The notes beneath the pieces were generated by a model, which saw only the letters and a list, made by a program, of their open reading frames with translations, was not told the origin of the DNA and searched no databases. A stretch of DNA of 64,000 bases from Ampullaceana balthica (taxonomy: Eukaryota > Mollusca > Gastropoda > Lymnaeidae): assembly GCA_944989445.1 (NCBI GenBank), contig CALYLW010000126.1, forward strand, positions 248,001 to 312,000, given 5' to 3'. Position 1 is the stretch's first letter. Every line of letters starts with the position of its first letter. Positions 23,989-35,550 of the stretch are shown piece after piece. The position numbers and the translations under genes are program-made.

Positions 23989-24243
23989 AGGCCGTCCAAA
24001 AATGACGTCACACGATTTTGGCCGATTTTTTTACCCCCTTCCCCCTCTCGTCACACGTCGTCACAAAAAGTTAGACCACCGTCATTAAATAAATTGTAAA
24101 TAATTAAATATTTTAGTGGAACTTTTATTTAAGTTTGCAAGTTTTGATTTGACGTCACATTACTTAAACACCCTTCTTTCCCCTCGTCACACTTCGCCAC
24201 AAATGGTCGACCTAGGTGCCTGACGTCATTTATGGACGGCCGC
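23989..24243. mobile_element. MITE, GGCCGT/TGACGTCA family, copy 1
   Basis: The left end aggccgtccaaaaatgacgt and right end acgtcatttatggacggcc are inverted repeats. It shares inner sequence (gattttggccgattttt, cctcgtcaca) with the copy at 43.9 kb. No target duplication is clear. Confidence 0.65.
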
Positions 24244-24364
24244 TATTGAATAACTGGAAATGGATGACACTTCAATGACAGAATTTCACCCATGAAACAC
24301 AGAATTGACAGTTTGAAATTAATAGTGCGTAAAAAAGTGTGTAAAATAGTAAACGACAGTGATT

Positions 24365-25085
24365 GAAGCAAGCTATTATAGTCGACTGATTGAAGTTTTA
24401 ACTTCGAAAGATGAGTGCTTCGGTCTTGTCATTATTCAGTTTGCTGAAAGGTATCTAAGACTTGATCTCACCAATCCACTCCTGCATCAATTGGACGGTG
24501 GAGTAAATATCAGAGGGATCAGTGTGAGTGTAAAGCTAAGTATCATCTGCAAATGATTAGCTTTTAACTGAATGCGTTTCGAGCAGTAGAAGTGGCCTGT
24601 TATACAGTATGAAACAGAAACCAAGTCAGCTCTGTGAGAGAGACAGCCATCTACTGATATTACTTTTGGAAAAGTAGAATTGAAACGAAGCCAGTACTGA
24701 ATATGAAATTCCAAAGTAATTTTGAAGGGTTCTGAGAAGTGTTTAATTGTCATCGGCATCAAAGCCTGCACTAAGATCTAAGAGGACAAGGATATAGACT
24801 TAACCACTTTACCAGTGCCAGCAGGAGGTCATTTGTTACCTTCAAGAGAGAGGTCTATAACATTTAAACAGGGTATTAGGTAGCCTGACAGGACGTAACA
24901 AATCACTGTTTCGTTACGTCCTGTCAGGCTAACTAATACCCTGTTTATATGTTATACACTTACTAATTTAAAAGCCTGGTTGCAGTCTCACCCCAATTAT
25001 TTTATGTAAGAGAGAGGTCTCTGTGCTGTGAGAAGGTCTATGAGCTGATTGATTTGGAGCTAGAAGAGTGTTATGATTCAGATAG
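24365..25085 (-). pseudogene. Decayed jockey/Rex1-like LINE reverse transcriptase
   Basis: On the minus strand the frame reads QSAHRPSHSTETSL up to the insertion at 24857-25007 and resumes with LLKVTNDLLLA, an N-terminal block typical of jockey/Rex1/CR1 reverse transcriptases. The catalytic box survives as FADDT near 24541-24555 but in another frame, and a later NNDKTEALIF block also fits. Stops and shifts lie between them. It sits in the x5-x6 intron in the same orientation as the gene. Only the RT core remains. Confidence 0.7.
24857..25007. mobile_element. 151-bp fold-back insert with 13-bp target duplication
   Basis: AAGAGAGAGGTCT lies at 24844-24856 and again at 25008-25020. The insert opens with two arms of about 43 bp (containing aacagggtattaggtagcc and its near complement) around a short loop, then about 50 bp of unrelated sequence. 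Removing the insert and one duplicate restores the LINE reading frame, so the boundaries are firm. Confidence 0.8.
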
Positions 25086-25371
25086 ACAACAAGTTAAAAT
25101 GATACAATCAAAAAAGAGGTTGAGATAATGACATTTAGATAATTAGTCACTAAAATTATGTGACAATGAGTTAATATTTTGACAATGAGATAATTTGACA
25201 CTGAGATAATACGCCACATTGCGTTTCCTTATAAAACTACTAACAATACATTAAAAAAAAATTGATAGTCCATCTGGGCTATATCTTGTACAAACAGCAG
25301 TAAAATAATTCGTGTGAATTGTTAGTTTCTTTTTAGCTGCAGTGCAAACATTGTTTACTAACTAAATTTCG
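25086..25371. other. Intron, no gene seen
   Basis: AT-rich, with a few gacaatgagataat-like short repeats at 25160-25210. Confidence 0.6.
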
Positions 25372-25752
25372 AACACACTTTAAATTAACATGACGTAGAC
25401 ACTTTAAATTAACATGACGTAGACACTTTAAATTAACATGACGTAGACTACTTTAAATTAACATGACGTAGATACTTTAAATTAACATGACGTAGATACT
25501 TTAAATTAACATGACGTAGACACTTTAAATTAACATGACGTAGATACTTTAAATTAACATGACGTAGACATTTTAAATTAACATGACGTAGATTCTTTAA
25601 ATTAACATGACGTAGATACTTTAAATTAACATGACGTAGACACTTTAAATTAACATGACGTAGATACTTTAAATTAACATGACGTAGACATTTTAAATTA
25701 ACATGACGTAGATACTTTAAATTAACATGACGTACACTTTAAATTAACATGA
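25372..25752. repeat. Minisatellite, 24-bp unit, about 16 copies
   Basis: Unit cactttaaattaacatgacg then taga. Variation is almost confined to the base after taga (c, t or a) and the first base pair. Confidence 0.95.
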
Positions 25753-26471
25753 AAAACTTAAAACAGGACACAAATTGAAATCAGCTACAAGGACAAGGAC
25801 GCAACTAATTAGCATATGATTGTTGGCTAACTATATCCTAATTTAGAGAAATTTAAGTTAACGATTCGACAGATTTCAAACATAACATAGAAAAGCAATT
25901 ACAAAAGTACGTTATTTCAAGAACACACTTCTAAAGTCTCAACTAAAGTTCAAACTGCAGTAGACTTGCATGCTGCACTCTGTTTTATTTCATTAGTAAG
26001 TTAAATAAGCGAAATGTGAATGGGCATCCGATTGGAATGTCGGTCATGTGACCGGAAGATGATCTGTTCATAAACAATCGTATGTGGAGGATTATAACAA
26101 CTAAGAATCACATTTTCACTAAAAGCATACACATATACATATGGATGAAAACTAATCAATCATCTGAAACTCCAAAATGACACTCTTGGAAGTTTATAGT
26201 TAAAATCAGGCAGGTGGTTTAAGTAAACAAAAGAATAAAACGTAAGTGCCATTACGTTAACACTCTTTTGGGTGCATCAAGGAAATCGCACAGTACATAC
26301 AACTAAGCGTGTTCTTTAACACACTGTTGGCTGCAGCAAGGAAATACAGACACCTAAACGTGTTCTTCATTTTGTTTTAGTAACTCGCAATTTGTCACCA
26401 AGTGAAGCACAAACTCAAGCTCTCCAAACAGGCCATGCAAGGGAGAGAAGCCAAACTTGCGTGAAGCTGAC
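25753..26471. other. Intron, no gene seen
   Basis: AT-rich single-copy sequence; a loose duplication around 26255-26370 (gtgttctttaacacactgtt-like). No gene. Confidence 0.55.
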
Positions 26472-26597
26472 CTTTTCTAAACTGTAAACTCATCTTTTGG
26501 GCCTCCAGGTAGATGGAATTGGAAACATCATGGGAAAGGCCCTTTTTCAGCTCCCATTCATGGAGTTTTCGTGCAAACTCTGACGTCACCTTATACT
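26472..26597 (-). CDS. Exon x5: helical segment, possibly alternative
   Basis: Acceptor tcacaattaccacag and donor AGAAAAG|gtcagc bound 126 nt, exactly 42 codons, phase 1 at both ends. It fits between x4 (ends in G) and x6 (starts AG), and could also be skipped without frame loss. It encodes YKVTSEFARKLHEWELKKG and SIYLEAQKMSLQFRK. The ARKLHEWE part resembles SRKMQEWE at the x2-x3 junction, which hints at an internal duplication of a short helix. Confidence 0.7.
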
Positions 26598-27264
26598 CTG
26601 TGGTAATTGTGAATACCGAAACTAAAATCTGATTTCGAGTCTAAAAGTGTACGCAAAAATTCGGCTCAATAGGTTAGAACATTGTCATGTAAGTGATACC
26701 GAAACTGAAATCGATGAAGATGATATAAATTTTATTGAAACAGAATTAAAATCCTAACTTAAATAACATGAGAAAATACGTTTTACACTAGATCAGCAAG
26801 TCAATAAGGAGACAAGATTGATTTTTAACCTCAGAATAAATAAACACTCTCATCACTGCTGACGATCTGTACGCTCTTTATAAAAAAAGCGTGAGATATT
26901 TATTTCGTTTTAAAGGAATTTCAATGTTGTTGATTTAACTAAAATGTGAGGTGAAAGGGTTGACGCTTATAATAATTAATACAATTCATGAGGTCCATAA
27001 AATTTAACGGTAAAGTTGCATTGGGGATGGTAGGAATAATTGGAGGTGTTGAAAGTCACTCAACAGGAATTCATATCGGAAATTTACGCATCATCGCCAC
27101 CAGTATTCAGAGGATTATTTCTAATTCAAAATAACGATCAAAATTAACCAAGTTTTTTGTCTGTTTTTTCCCCTTCTCGGGAACAAGCTGCTGCAACAAG
27201 CCATTCAAATCAACAATGCGCAATCTTTCAGCACGTCTGACAAAATATCCAATCAAAATCTGAC

Positions 27265-27366
27265 TTCTTATCGCCTCCAACCAAAAAATCTCCCTGTTCC
27301 TGTGGCCAATTGTTTTCATGAATGTAACACGAAACCCTGAAACCCTCGCTTGGATATCAGCTATTT
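27265..27366 (-). CDS. Candidate extra exon between x4 and x5
   Basis: After a good acceptor (ttacattgtccatctcag) the frame encodes IADIQARVSGFRVTFMKTIG then HRNREIFWLEAIR to a weak donor (AGAA|gtcaga). The length, 102 nt, is a multiple of three and the phase is 1 at both ends, so it would fit in front of x5. The frame stays open past the donor to a stop at 27107, so an alternative last exon is also possible. Evidence is thin. Confidence 0.35.
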
Positions 27367-27764
27367 CTGAGATGGACAATGTAAAATAATCTAAATCATA
27401 ATCTTGTGTTTGTACAAATCACAACAGTTTTTGGTGGGGTTATTGTCAAGTTAGTTAATGCTTCACTTCCCGGTGTCTTAAATTGGTCGGCCACTTTGTA
27501 TAATTGACAGCTGCCTGTGTGTTTTAATTAATCACATAACAGCGAGGATTTATTTCGCTCATTACTATTTTTACACATTTTTATTTTCGCGTTTTGTTTG
27601 TTTGTTAATCCATATTCAAACATTGCTCCCAATGAATTTTGTTAATAACTTGGATAGGAGATTTATTCTTGTCAAAGACCGTTTTATTAAAGTGGCACAA
27701 AAAACGTAACAAATATTAAATTAATTTACATTTCATAGCTTTTAAGCTAACAGTAAATAAAATG

Positions 27765-27880
27765 TTTGATAGGAGTAAATAAAATAATAGGTAGGGAGTA
27801 AATAAAATAATAGGTAGGAGTAAATAAAATAATAGGTAGGAGTAAATACAATGTTTGGTAGAAGTAAATAAAAGGTTTGG
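27765..27880. repeat. Short minisatellite, about 22-bp unit, five copies
   Basis: Unit aggagtaaataaaataatag with a gt spacer; the last copies are diverged. Confidence 0.85.
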
Positions 27881-27972
27881 AAGAAGGGGCTAAACTCTTT
27901 CGTAAACTGGATGAGCTAATCTGGCTCAAAGCTGTCACACATCCCGGGGGGGGGGTATTTTCAACATATCAA

Positions 27973-28850
27973 ACCTCATCTACTGACCCAGTGAGAAAAT
28001 CTCATCTACTGACCCAGTGAGAAAATCTCATCTACTGACCCAGTGAGAAAATCTCATCTACTGACCCAGTGAGAAAATCTCATGTACTGACCCAGTGACA
28101 AAATCTCATCTACTGACCCAGTGAGAAAATCTCATCTACTGACCCAGCGAGAAACAACTTCATCTACTGAACAAGTGAGAAAATCTCATCTACTGACCCA
28201 GTGAGAAAATCTCATCTACTGACCCAGTGAGAAAAAACTTCATCTACTGACCCAGTGAGAAAATCTCATCTACTGACCTAGTGAGAAAAAACTTCATCTA
28301 CTTACCCAGTGAGAAAAAACTTCATCTACTGACCCAGTGAGAAAGAACTTCATCTAATGACCCCGTGAGAAAATCTCATCAACTGACCCAGTGAGAAAAT
28401 CTCATCTACTGACCCAGTGAGAAAATCTCATCTACTGACCCAGTGAGAAAATCTCATCTACTGACCCAGTGAGAAAAAACTTCATCTACTGACCCAGTGA
28501 GAAAATCTCATCTAATGACCCAGTGAGAAAATCTCATCTACTGACCCAGTGAGAAAATCTCATCTAGTGACCCAGTGAGAAAATCTCATCTACTGACCCA
28601 GTGAGAAAAAAACTTCATCTACTGACCCAGTGAGAAAATCTCATCTACTGACCCATTGAGAAAAAACTTCATCTATTGACCCAGTGAGAAAAAACTTCAT
28701 CTACTGACCCAGTGAGAAAATCTCATCTACTGACCCAGTGAGAAAAAACTTCATCTACTGACCCAGTGAGAAAATCTCATCTACTGACCCATTGAGAAAA
28801 AACTTCATCTACTGACCCAGTGAGAAAATCTCATCTACTGACCCAGTAAG
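27973..28850. repeat. Minisatellite with two unit lengths, 25 and 28 bp, about 34 copies
   Basis: Both units share catctactgacccagtgaga. The joins are aaatct (25 bp) or aaaaaactt (28 bp). The two types alternate irregularly. Confidence 0.93.
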
Positions 28851-28934
28851 AATGTATCTTTTAGATTTCTAGGAGTGGCTGCCATTATAAAAAAGAAAAC
28901 TATAAATATAAAACTATATAATTTGCAATTGTCA

Positions 28935-29362
28935 CGCAAGTCAGTCAGTCTGTCCTGACGCTACTATTTTTAGAAAGCAGGGAAAACCAAATTACTGCAC
29001 CAAAGCATCAAAAGGTGTGCAAATTAAATATGCCTGTAAAAAAATATTATATGACGTCATCGTTTTCGCTAATATTTAAATTTTGGAAAAGGGATCAATG
29101 TAAAAATAGTATTTGATGATGGTTAATTATTAATAAAAAAACAAAGGGGGCGCCGTAGTCACCCTGCAACCCCTATTATAAAAATTAAATACTTTGTGTA
29201 CATTTCAGAAAGTTTAATATTTCGTATTTATCAAACAAGGACAAGTTATTTGGGCTTTTGATAAAGGTCGGCGCCATAGGCGCCCTATAAAAAGTGCATT
29301 TTTTTATAAAATAAATAGATTTCAGCTGAAAACTTCCGTCATTTTTGACGGGTGTACGCTAG
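28935..29362 (+). mobile_element. Short Helitron-like element, copy C
   Basis: It shares gacgctactatttttagaaa, tatatgacgtcatcg and aaatactttgtgtacatttc with copy A. It ends with the CCGTCATTTTTGACGG hairpin, then gtgtacgCTAG at 29359-29362 followed by T. The left boundary is not clear. It lies about 100 bp from exon x4. Confidence 0.55.
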
Positions 29363-29468
29363 TATTTAATAACTTATATTTCCATAATATTCTCATTAGC
29401 ATTAAGTATGTTACAAACTATAGAGCATATATATATATATATATATATAATATATGAAATATAATTAC

Positions 29469-29631
29469 CAGCCAACGGGCTTAGAACAGGGTTTTTGAAA
29501 CAGGAATCTCCTTCCGATTGGCTGAGGCGTCCTTTCAATTTTTCAAGCTTGGCTTCTCTTTCTAAAGCACGGAGTCGCTCTTTCTCTATCCTCATTTTCT
29601 CTTTCTCTAGCTTGACTTGCTCTCTCTCCAC
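29469..29631 (-). CDS. Exon x4: charged helix
   Basis: Acceptor atttttctttag and donor TTGGCTG|gtaatt bound 163 nt, phase 0 in and phase 1 out. It encodes VEREQVKLEKEKMRIEKERL, then RALEREAKLEKLKGRLSQSE, then a non-helical end (CFKNPVLSPLA). Dense alternating Glu and Lys/Arg suggests a single charged helix or coiled coil continuing from x3. Confidence 0.88.
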
Positions 29632-30064
29632 CTAAAGAAAAATCAAATATTCCTCATTATTTTAGTTATTATTTTGTCACAGGAAGCTTTTCGATAGCAT
29701 CAGAGGAATGAAAACGTTGTTAAGTTGTCAATGGCGCACGTTCCTAATTCAATAACTGTGCTGTTTGTTTTATGTTGTGACAAGTTAAATAAAATTTTAA
29801 AAACGGAAAAATAACAGACTTACAAAAATGTTAGAATATTGCCACGTGATCCACTTATTTTTTTAAAATGATTTTCATTTTAATTATAATTTTCCCCCCT
29901 ACCCAACCCTCATATAATAATTTAAACCCATTGTCATTTATCGCCAACATAATGGTAATCGATACTGTATTTGATCGCCAACACAGATATTCGTTATTGT
30001 AATTTATTGAACAAAGATCGGGTATCAATAGAGAGCCACGACCAGAATACGCACATAAAAAAAG
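29632..30064. other. Intron, no gene seen
   Basis: AT-rich single-copy sequence. Confidence 0.6.
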
Positions 30065-30530
30065 ATTAATTAAACAACCCGTAAAAACAAAGTTTTGACT
30101 ATAAATCCCTTATATATAAGACATAACTAAAAGTATTGATTATGTTCAATTTAATACCTTCCACGCGACAGACTAGCATAAACATTTATAGATCGGGAAA
30201 ATATTATAAAAGTATGTTCAATATAATATGCACCACATCGTGTCCGCACCGCGCGACAGGAAAATATTAAAAAAGTATGTTCAATTTAATACGCACCGCG
30301 AGACTGTCTAGCAGCCTAGCACAAACATTTACATGCTGCATAGAGATACATAGAGATAATCTAAAAAATAATTAATTTAATTACGGTACTCTCGATCGAT
30401 CTAAAATTTTGATACAATGCATTGTTAGGTGACAAAAGTCTATGCACGATATTTCAGCTCGATAGGAACACGGGAAGTGGGTCATTTTTACTACGTTTTT
30501 ATTAACTCGCTTTCGTTGGGCATTGTTTGT
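30065..30530. mobile_element. Dispersed copy of the 500-bp unit also found at 57-59 kb
   Basis: The left end (aacccgtaaaaacaaag, then aaatcccttatatataag) and a later part (gatacaatgcattgttaggt, gggaagtgggtcattttt) match the tandem units at 57.2-59.0 kb. The middle is replaced by two local copies of aaagtatgttcaat. Confidence 0.65.
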
Positions 30531-30656
30531 TGGTTTGTCCAAGATTTTTTCAAATCTGCCAACGTAAAATTGAACCACTTCTGATGGTCCTAGAGATCTG
30601 AAAATTTTACCACAGATAGATCTTGGATGACAATGCATTGTATCAAATGCCAAAGC

Positions 30657-32919
30657 CAGGGGCCCCCAATGATTAAAGAATCCACACAATTATTATATTG
30701 TATAATAAAGGTGGGTAATTGTTTGAATGAAACCCTGAAAAAATCATAAATAAATTAATAAAATCTCATCTGTTTGTCACAAGACAATGTTGAAGACTGT
30801 GAAATAACAGAAATAACAGAATTCGTCATCTTTTGTAATAGTATATAAAAACTATGCAGGAAAGAGAAAACCTAGCTAAGGGAAAAAAATTCTATTTCTA
30901 ATTGGGTTGTATAAATTGCGAATATGAAACTTTGTCAAAAAAGTTCTTATAAGGATAGTAAGTGTTATACAAATTCTTTGTATTCGTAGCCTTGCATTCC
31001 GTAGCAAGAAGGAACTGCTAGGTTCACAGAGCAATGGTAACTACCTTGGAATACTGGAACTACTGAGTCAGTTTGACACATTTCTTGCTGAACATGTCTG
31101 CCAACATGGAAACTAAAGGACGTGGAAACACGTCTTATATTTCCTCAGCTATCTGTGAAGAGTTAACTGAACACATGATAGTATTGTCTGTTATTGTTGC
31201 TGAAAGAAAATCTGCAAAGTACTTCTCGATATCTGTAGACTCCACGCCAGATATTATTCATGTGGACCAATTAACATTGATCATCCAATATGTTGCACAA
31301 TCTGGCCATGTTGAACGATTCATCAAGTTCATACCAATGTCTTTCCATACTGGATCAGAAATTGACCAAATTATTCTTAATTTTTTGGAAGAAAATGACA
31401 TTCAGATTTCCGATTGCCTTGGACAGTCATACGACAATGCTGCAAATATGAGTGGGAAGTATAACGGAGCCCAGGCTATCCTTCGTGAGAAGTGCAGTGT
31501 TGATAATGTGCTGTGCAAATTCATTCCCTTAATTTGGTTGGGCAAAAGTGCAGCAGAGGGTTGTCCTGCTGCAGCCAGATCTTTTTGCCTTCTGCAGAAT
31601 CTTTATACTTGGCTTGTTGCATCTACTCATCGTTGGTAGGTACTTCAAAAACACCTGAAAGGATTACCTGTTAACAAAGCCTTGTCTGACACACGATGGT
31701 CAGCCCGACATGATGCAGTAAGGTCTGTTAATAAATGATACCATGAGAATATTGCAGCTCTAAAAGAATTTGCAACTGACAAATATCAGCCACGTGACAG
31801 TCGACTTGAGGCAGAAGGATTTCAGAAGGAATTTGAGCAACTGGAAGTCACTATTTTACTTGCAATTCGGGACACAATTTTACAAAGATTTCAGAAATCG
31901 ATTTTTCCCTTCAAGAGCCGAGAATATCTGAATTCAGCCATGCATTTGAAGTCTCTCATTGGGTTTGTTAAAAGACAGCTTTCTTAATTTGATTCCTATG
32001 AAGAAAAATGAAAGGACAAGTCTGTGGAGAAAGAGTAAAACAATCTCCAATACGATCAAAAAAGAGAAAGTGTCCGTGTGATGAAGGGCCATCAGCCGAA
32101 ACAATATTTTCCCCGAAACAATATTTTCCCCGAAACAAAAATTAAAGTCTGTGGTATTTTTTGCAATCATTTACAAACATTATTGAGCCCTACAACATCA
32201 ATAAGACGCATATAATGACATCTATGAGAAATTTGGCATTCTCATAAAGCTATCTGAGCTCAGCAATGTTAATGTTAGAATATTCAAGTGATTTCGAAGA
32301 CTGCTTTCCTTCAAAATGAGTCCAATTTTCAGAATTCTTCAAAAACGTTATTGTCCAGCCCAAGGCTCGGGGTCATGAACAGGAAGTAGCACAATGAGAA
32401 ACTCAACACATGCACAGAGCTAAAAATGTTGCTGTTTTTGAATGGGCAACATTTTACACAGTCCTTTACAAATGTACACATCGCACTTCAGATCTATCTC
32501 TCAATGATGACATCAAACCGCAGCGGAGAGCGATCATTTTAAAGTTTAAAAGAATAAAAAATGAATTTAGAAGTTGCACGGGACAACAAAGACTGAGTCT
32601 GCTCTCTCTAATGAGCATTGAAAGGGATATTGTAAGCTCACTTAGCTTTACTGACTTGATTGATAACTTTGCCGTGAGAAAAGTTCGCCAAAAGAAAGTT
32701 ATAGATTGAAATAAATAATAATAAATATTTTAATGAGTTTTGGATTCATGTAACTTTATATAGATTAAATTGACGTGTATTTATTTTTTTTCCTTATTAC
32801 ACTCTGCCTTATAAGATACAGTATTACATTAGCAGTTAGCAATAATTTTATTTAAATGGACGCTGGCTGGACCGGACCGGGCCCCTGGTTGAATTGCAGC
32901 CAGTCGTAATCCGCCCCTG
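30657..32919 (+). pseudogene. Decayed hAT element coding a ZMYM1-like transposase
   Basis: From about 30980 to 32710 the plus strand matches the hAT/ZMYM1-like protein class in broken frames: GNYLGILELLSQFDTFLAEH, then from 31073 FSISVDSTPD (first catalytic Asp region), CLGQSYDNAANMSGKYNG (second Asp), and ASTHRW followed at once by a stop. The C-terminal dimerisation part remains near 32550-32700 (LKFKRIKNEFRSCTGQQRLS). At least one frameshift lies near 31085 and many stops after 31640. CAGGGGC at 30657 and its complement in ccgcccctg at 32911-32919 are likely element ends. No intact target duplication was found. It lies in the x3-x4 intron, antisense to the gene. Confidence 0.75.
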
Positions 32920-33186
32920 ATTCAAGGCTTCTCAGAACCAATGAGATGGACATCATATATTTGGGCATTTAAAAGGTTATGCAAATCACGTTATCTCGCG
33001 TGACTTTACTTATTGTTAGTTTTTTTCTTCTTCCGTGCTTGTGGTTTATGTAAACAAAGATTTTAAAAGATTTTTTATGGAAACAAAGGGACGAAATAAC
33101 AGGACTGTAAAGTCCTGGGTTCAAATAGTCGGAGATGAAAGATTGTAATTTAAAATGAATGGCAAAAAGAAAATGAGTATTGATCA
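32920..33186. other. Intron, no gene seen
   Basis: AT-rich sequence between the hAT element and the next Helitron-like copy. Confidence 0.6.
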
Positions 33187-33700
33187 TCAATATACATAAT
33201 TCCCGTTGTCTGTATGTATGTATGTATGTATGGAATAATGCTGTTAATTGGCGCTGCGATCGATTTTGTATAAAAATATTATATGACGTCATTGTTTTAT
33301 GCTTATATTTAAATTTTTTGAAAAGGGAACGATGTAAAAATAGGAATTGAGGATTTATAATTATTATGAAATACTTTGTGTACATTTCAGCAAGTTTAAT
33401 ATTTCGTATTTATCAAACAAAGGTAAGTTACTTATGTTAATTATGTATATTGACTCCCATCGTCTGTATGGATGTAAGGGCTGTTAGGTGGCGCTGCGAT
33501 CGATTTTGTATAAAAATATCATATGACGTCATTGTTTTAGCTTATATTTTAATTTTTGAAAAGGGAACGATGTAAAAATAGGATTTGAGGATTTATAATT
33601 ATTATGAAATACTTTGTGTACATTTCAGCAAGTTTATTATTTCGTATTTATCAAACACGGATAAGTTACTTATGTTAATTATGTTTATTGATTTCCGTTG
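33187..33700 (+). mobile_element. Short Helitron-like element, copy D, internally duplicated
   Basis: It starts TCAATATACATAATTCCCGT after an A. A block of about 250 bp (ggcgctgcgatcgattttgt to tatttatcaaaca) is present twice in tandem, and a third start (ttgatttccgttgtctgta) follows at about 33690. A possible distant end is ggcgtatgctacgcc and then CAAGT near 34010-34031. Confidence 0.5.
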
Positions 33701-34411
33701 TCTGTATAACACGGTGAACGTCGGTTAATAAACGGGAGGCGGGTAACAACAACCTCAGTGTGCATGTCTTTACGTTTACTCGCTTTTTTTATTTACTTAT
33801 TGCTGCTTTTTGTGTCTTTACTCTCACCCCCGCCCCCAACCGTTCTTTGCACTGACTATGATGAGCAAGTCTGTGGCGTATGCTATGCCACGGGTCTCTC
33901 CAGAGTTCCTTCTTTTCATTCACTCACAGTTTTGTGCCCAAACCCACGCCATTTTGACATATGTGTCTTTCAGGAAGTCTTCACCCGTCACTAAATCATT
34001 AGCGGCGTATGCTACGCCGCGGGTCAGCAAGTATAATAATAAATATTCTACAGTACCTTGATGTTGTTTAGGTCTAAGAGAAAATGACTTCTTTCTTTCG
34101 TTTTGTAACAGTTACAACAGTAAAAAAATAAGTTTAATTCTTTGGGGATTAAAAAGCTACAGACAAGGAAAAAGCTCAGAAAAAAGGGAAAATGTTTTAG
34201 AAGGAAAGCTCAAATGGACCAAAGCTGTCACCAAAATGTGCAGACAATGTGTCTAGCAACGTGTCATATTTTCTATTCTCCGTCCAGGAATCAGAGCGTT
34301 GTGAATAATTTTCATTTATATCTGTATAAAGTTCTTCTTTGATGATGTTAATTTAGTGAGTCATTGAAAATTTAAGTCTTTAAAACTAACCGACTTTGGC
34401 TACCGTTGTAG
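33701..34411. other. Intron, no gene seen
   Basis: Two GC-rich gtatgctac(g/c)cc(g/a)cgggt-type motifs at about 33875 and 34005 may belong to the Helitron-like family. No exon. Confidence 0.5.
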
Positions 34412-34878
34412 ATGATGTAAGCGATATCCTGACTAGAACTAAATCATCCATGCCAAGAACATAAAGATGATATCCTGACTAGAGCTAAATCATCTATTCC
34501 AAGAACAGAACGATGATATCCTGACTAGAGCTAAATAATCTATTCCAAGAACAGAACGATGATATCCTTACTAGAGCTAAATCATCTATTCCAAGAACAG
34601 AACGATGATATCCTGACTAGAGCTAAATCATCTATTCCAAGAACAGAACGATGATATCCTGACTAGAGCTAAATAATCTATTCCAAGAACAGAACGATGA
34701 TATCCTGACTAGAGCTAAATCATCTATTCCAAGAACAGAACGATGATATCCTGACTAGAGCTAAATAATCTATTCCAAGAACAGAACGATGATATCCTGA
34801 CTAGAGCTAAATCATCTATTCCAAGAACAGAACGATGATATCCTGACTAGAGCTAAATCATCTATTCCAAGAACAGAG
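34412..34878. repeat. Minisatellite, 46-bp unit, ten copies
   Basis: Unit gatgatatcctgactagagc then taaatcatctattccaagaacagaac. Alternate copies have aataatc for aatcatc. Confidence 0.95.
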
Positions 34879-35449
34879 CACTCGTATGTCACCCCAAGGG
34901 AGGCTACCATTTTGCGTGAAAAAATATTCCGAAATGTAGGGTAAACATACTAGAGTTTATTCTTTTCTATTACAAAAAATTTCTTTTTTTTAACTTGTCT
35001 CAGCTTAAATAAATAAATAAGTTTGAATTTAAAAGTACATGTAGACCAAAAATTATATACATTAAATTACCCCATTGTAACTAAACACGTAAGATATTCG
35101 AAATCCTGCATTTTTAGACATGGCTCAAGCGACTCTCTAATGAGATAATTACATACCGCATTTGGCGTATTTAAGGATGTTTAGAATTTAAATAAGTCAT
35201 ATTGAATCCATGACGACTTAGCATGACTTAATGACCCTGAGTCACTTAGCTCTGACTCAGAGCTTGGCTTCAGTGAAAATGGCTTAGCGTCAATTAGAAT
35301 GACAACGTGATTCAAGCATGACTTATCACGACTTAGCACAAATGTAATGACTTAGCTTCAACGAAGCATTCATTAGCGACTTAGCTTTACTTAGGGCATA
35401 CAGCTGAAAAATTACCCAAAAAGAAACTCAAACAATCTGATCGTCCATC
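34879..35449. other. Intron with degenerate TGACTTAGC motifs
   Basis: At about 35190-35395 the words gacttagc, tgacttag and gagtcacttag recur some ten times at irregular spacing. No gene. Confidence 0.6.
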
Positions 35450-35550
35450 AAAGAACATCAAAAGTCCACCAAAGAACATCAAAAGTCCACCAAAGAACAT
35501 CAAAAGTCCACCAAAGAACATCAAAAGTCCACCAAAGAACATCAAAAGTC
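35450..35550. repeat. 21-bp repeat, five copies
   Basis: Unit aaagaacatcaaaagtccacc. The Met/Phe/Gly open frame over it is an artefact. Confidence 0.93.
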
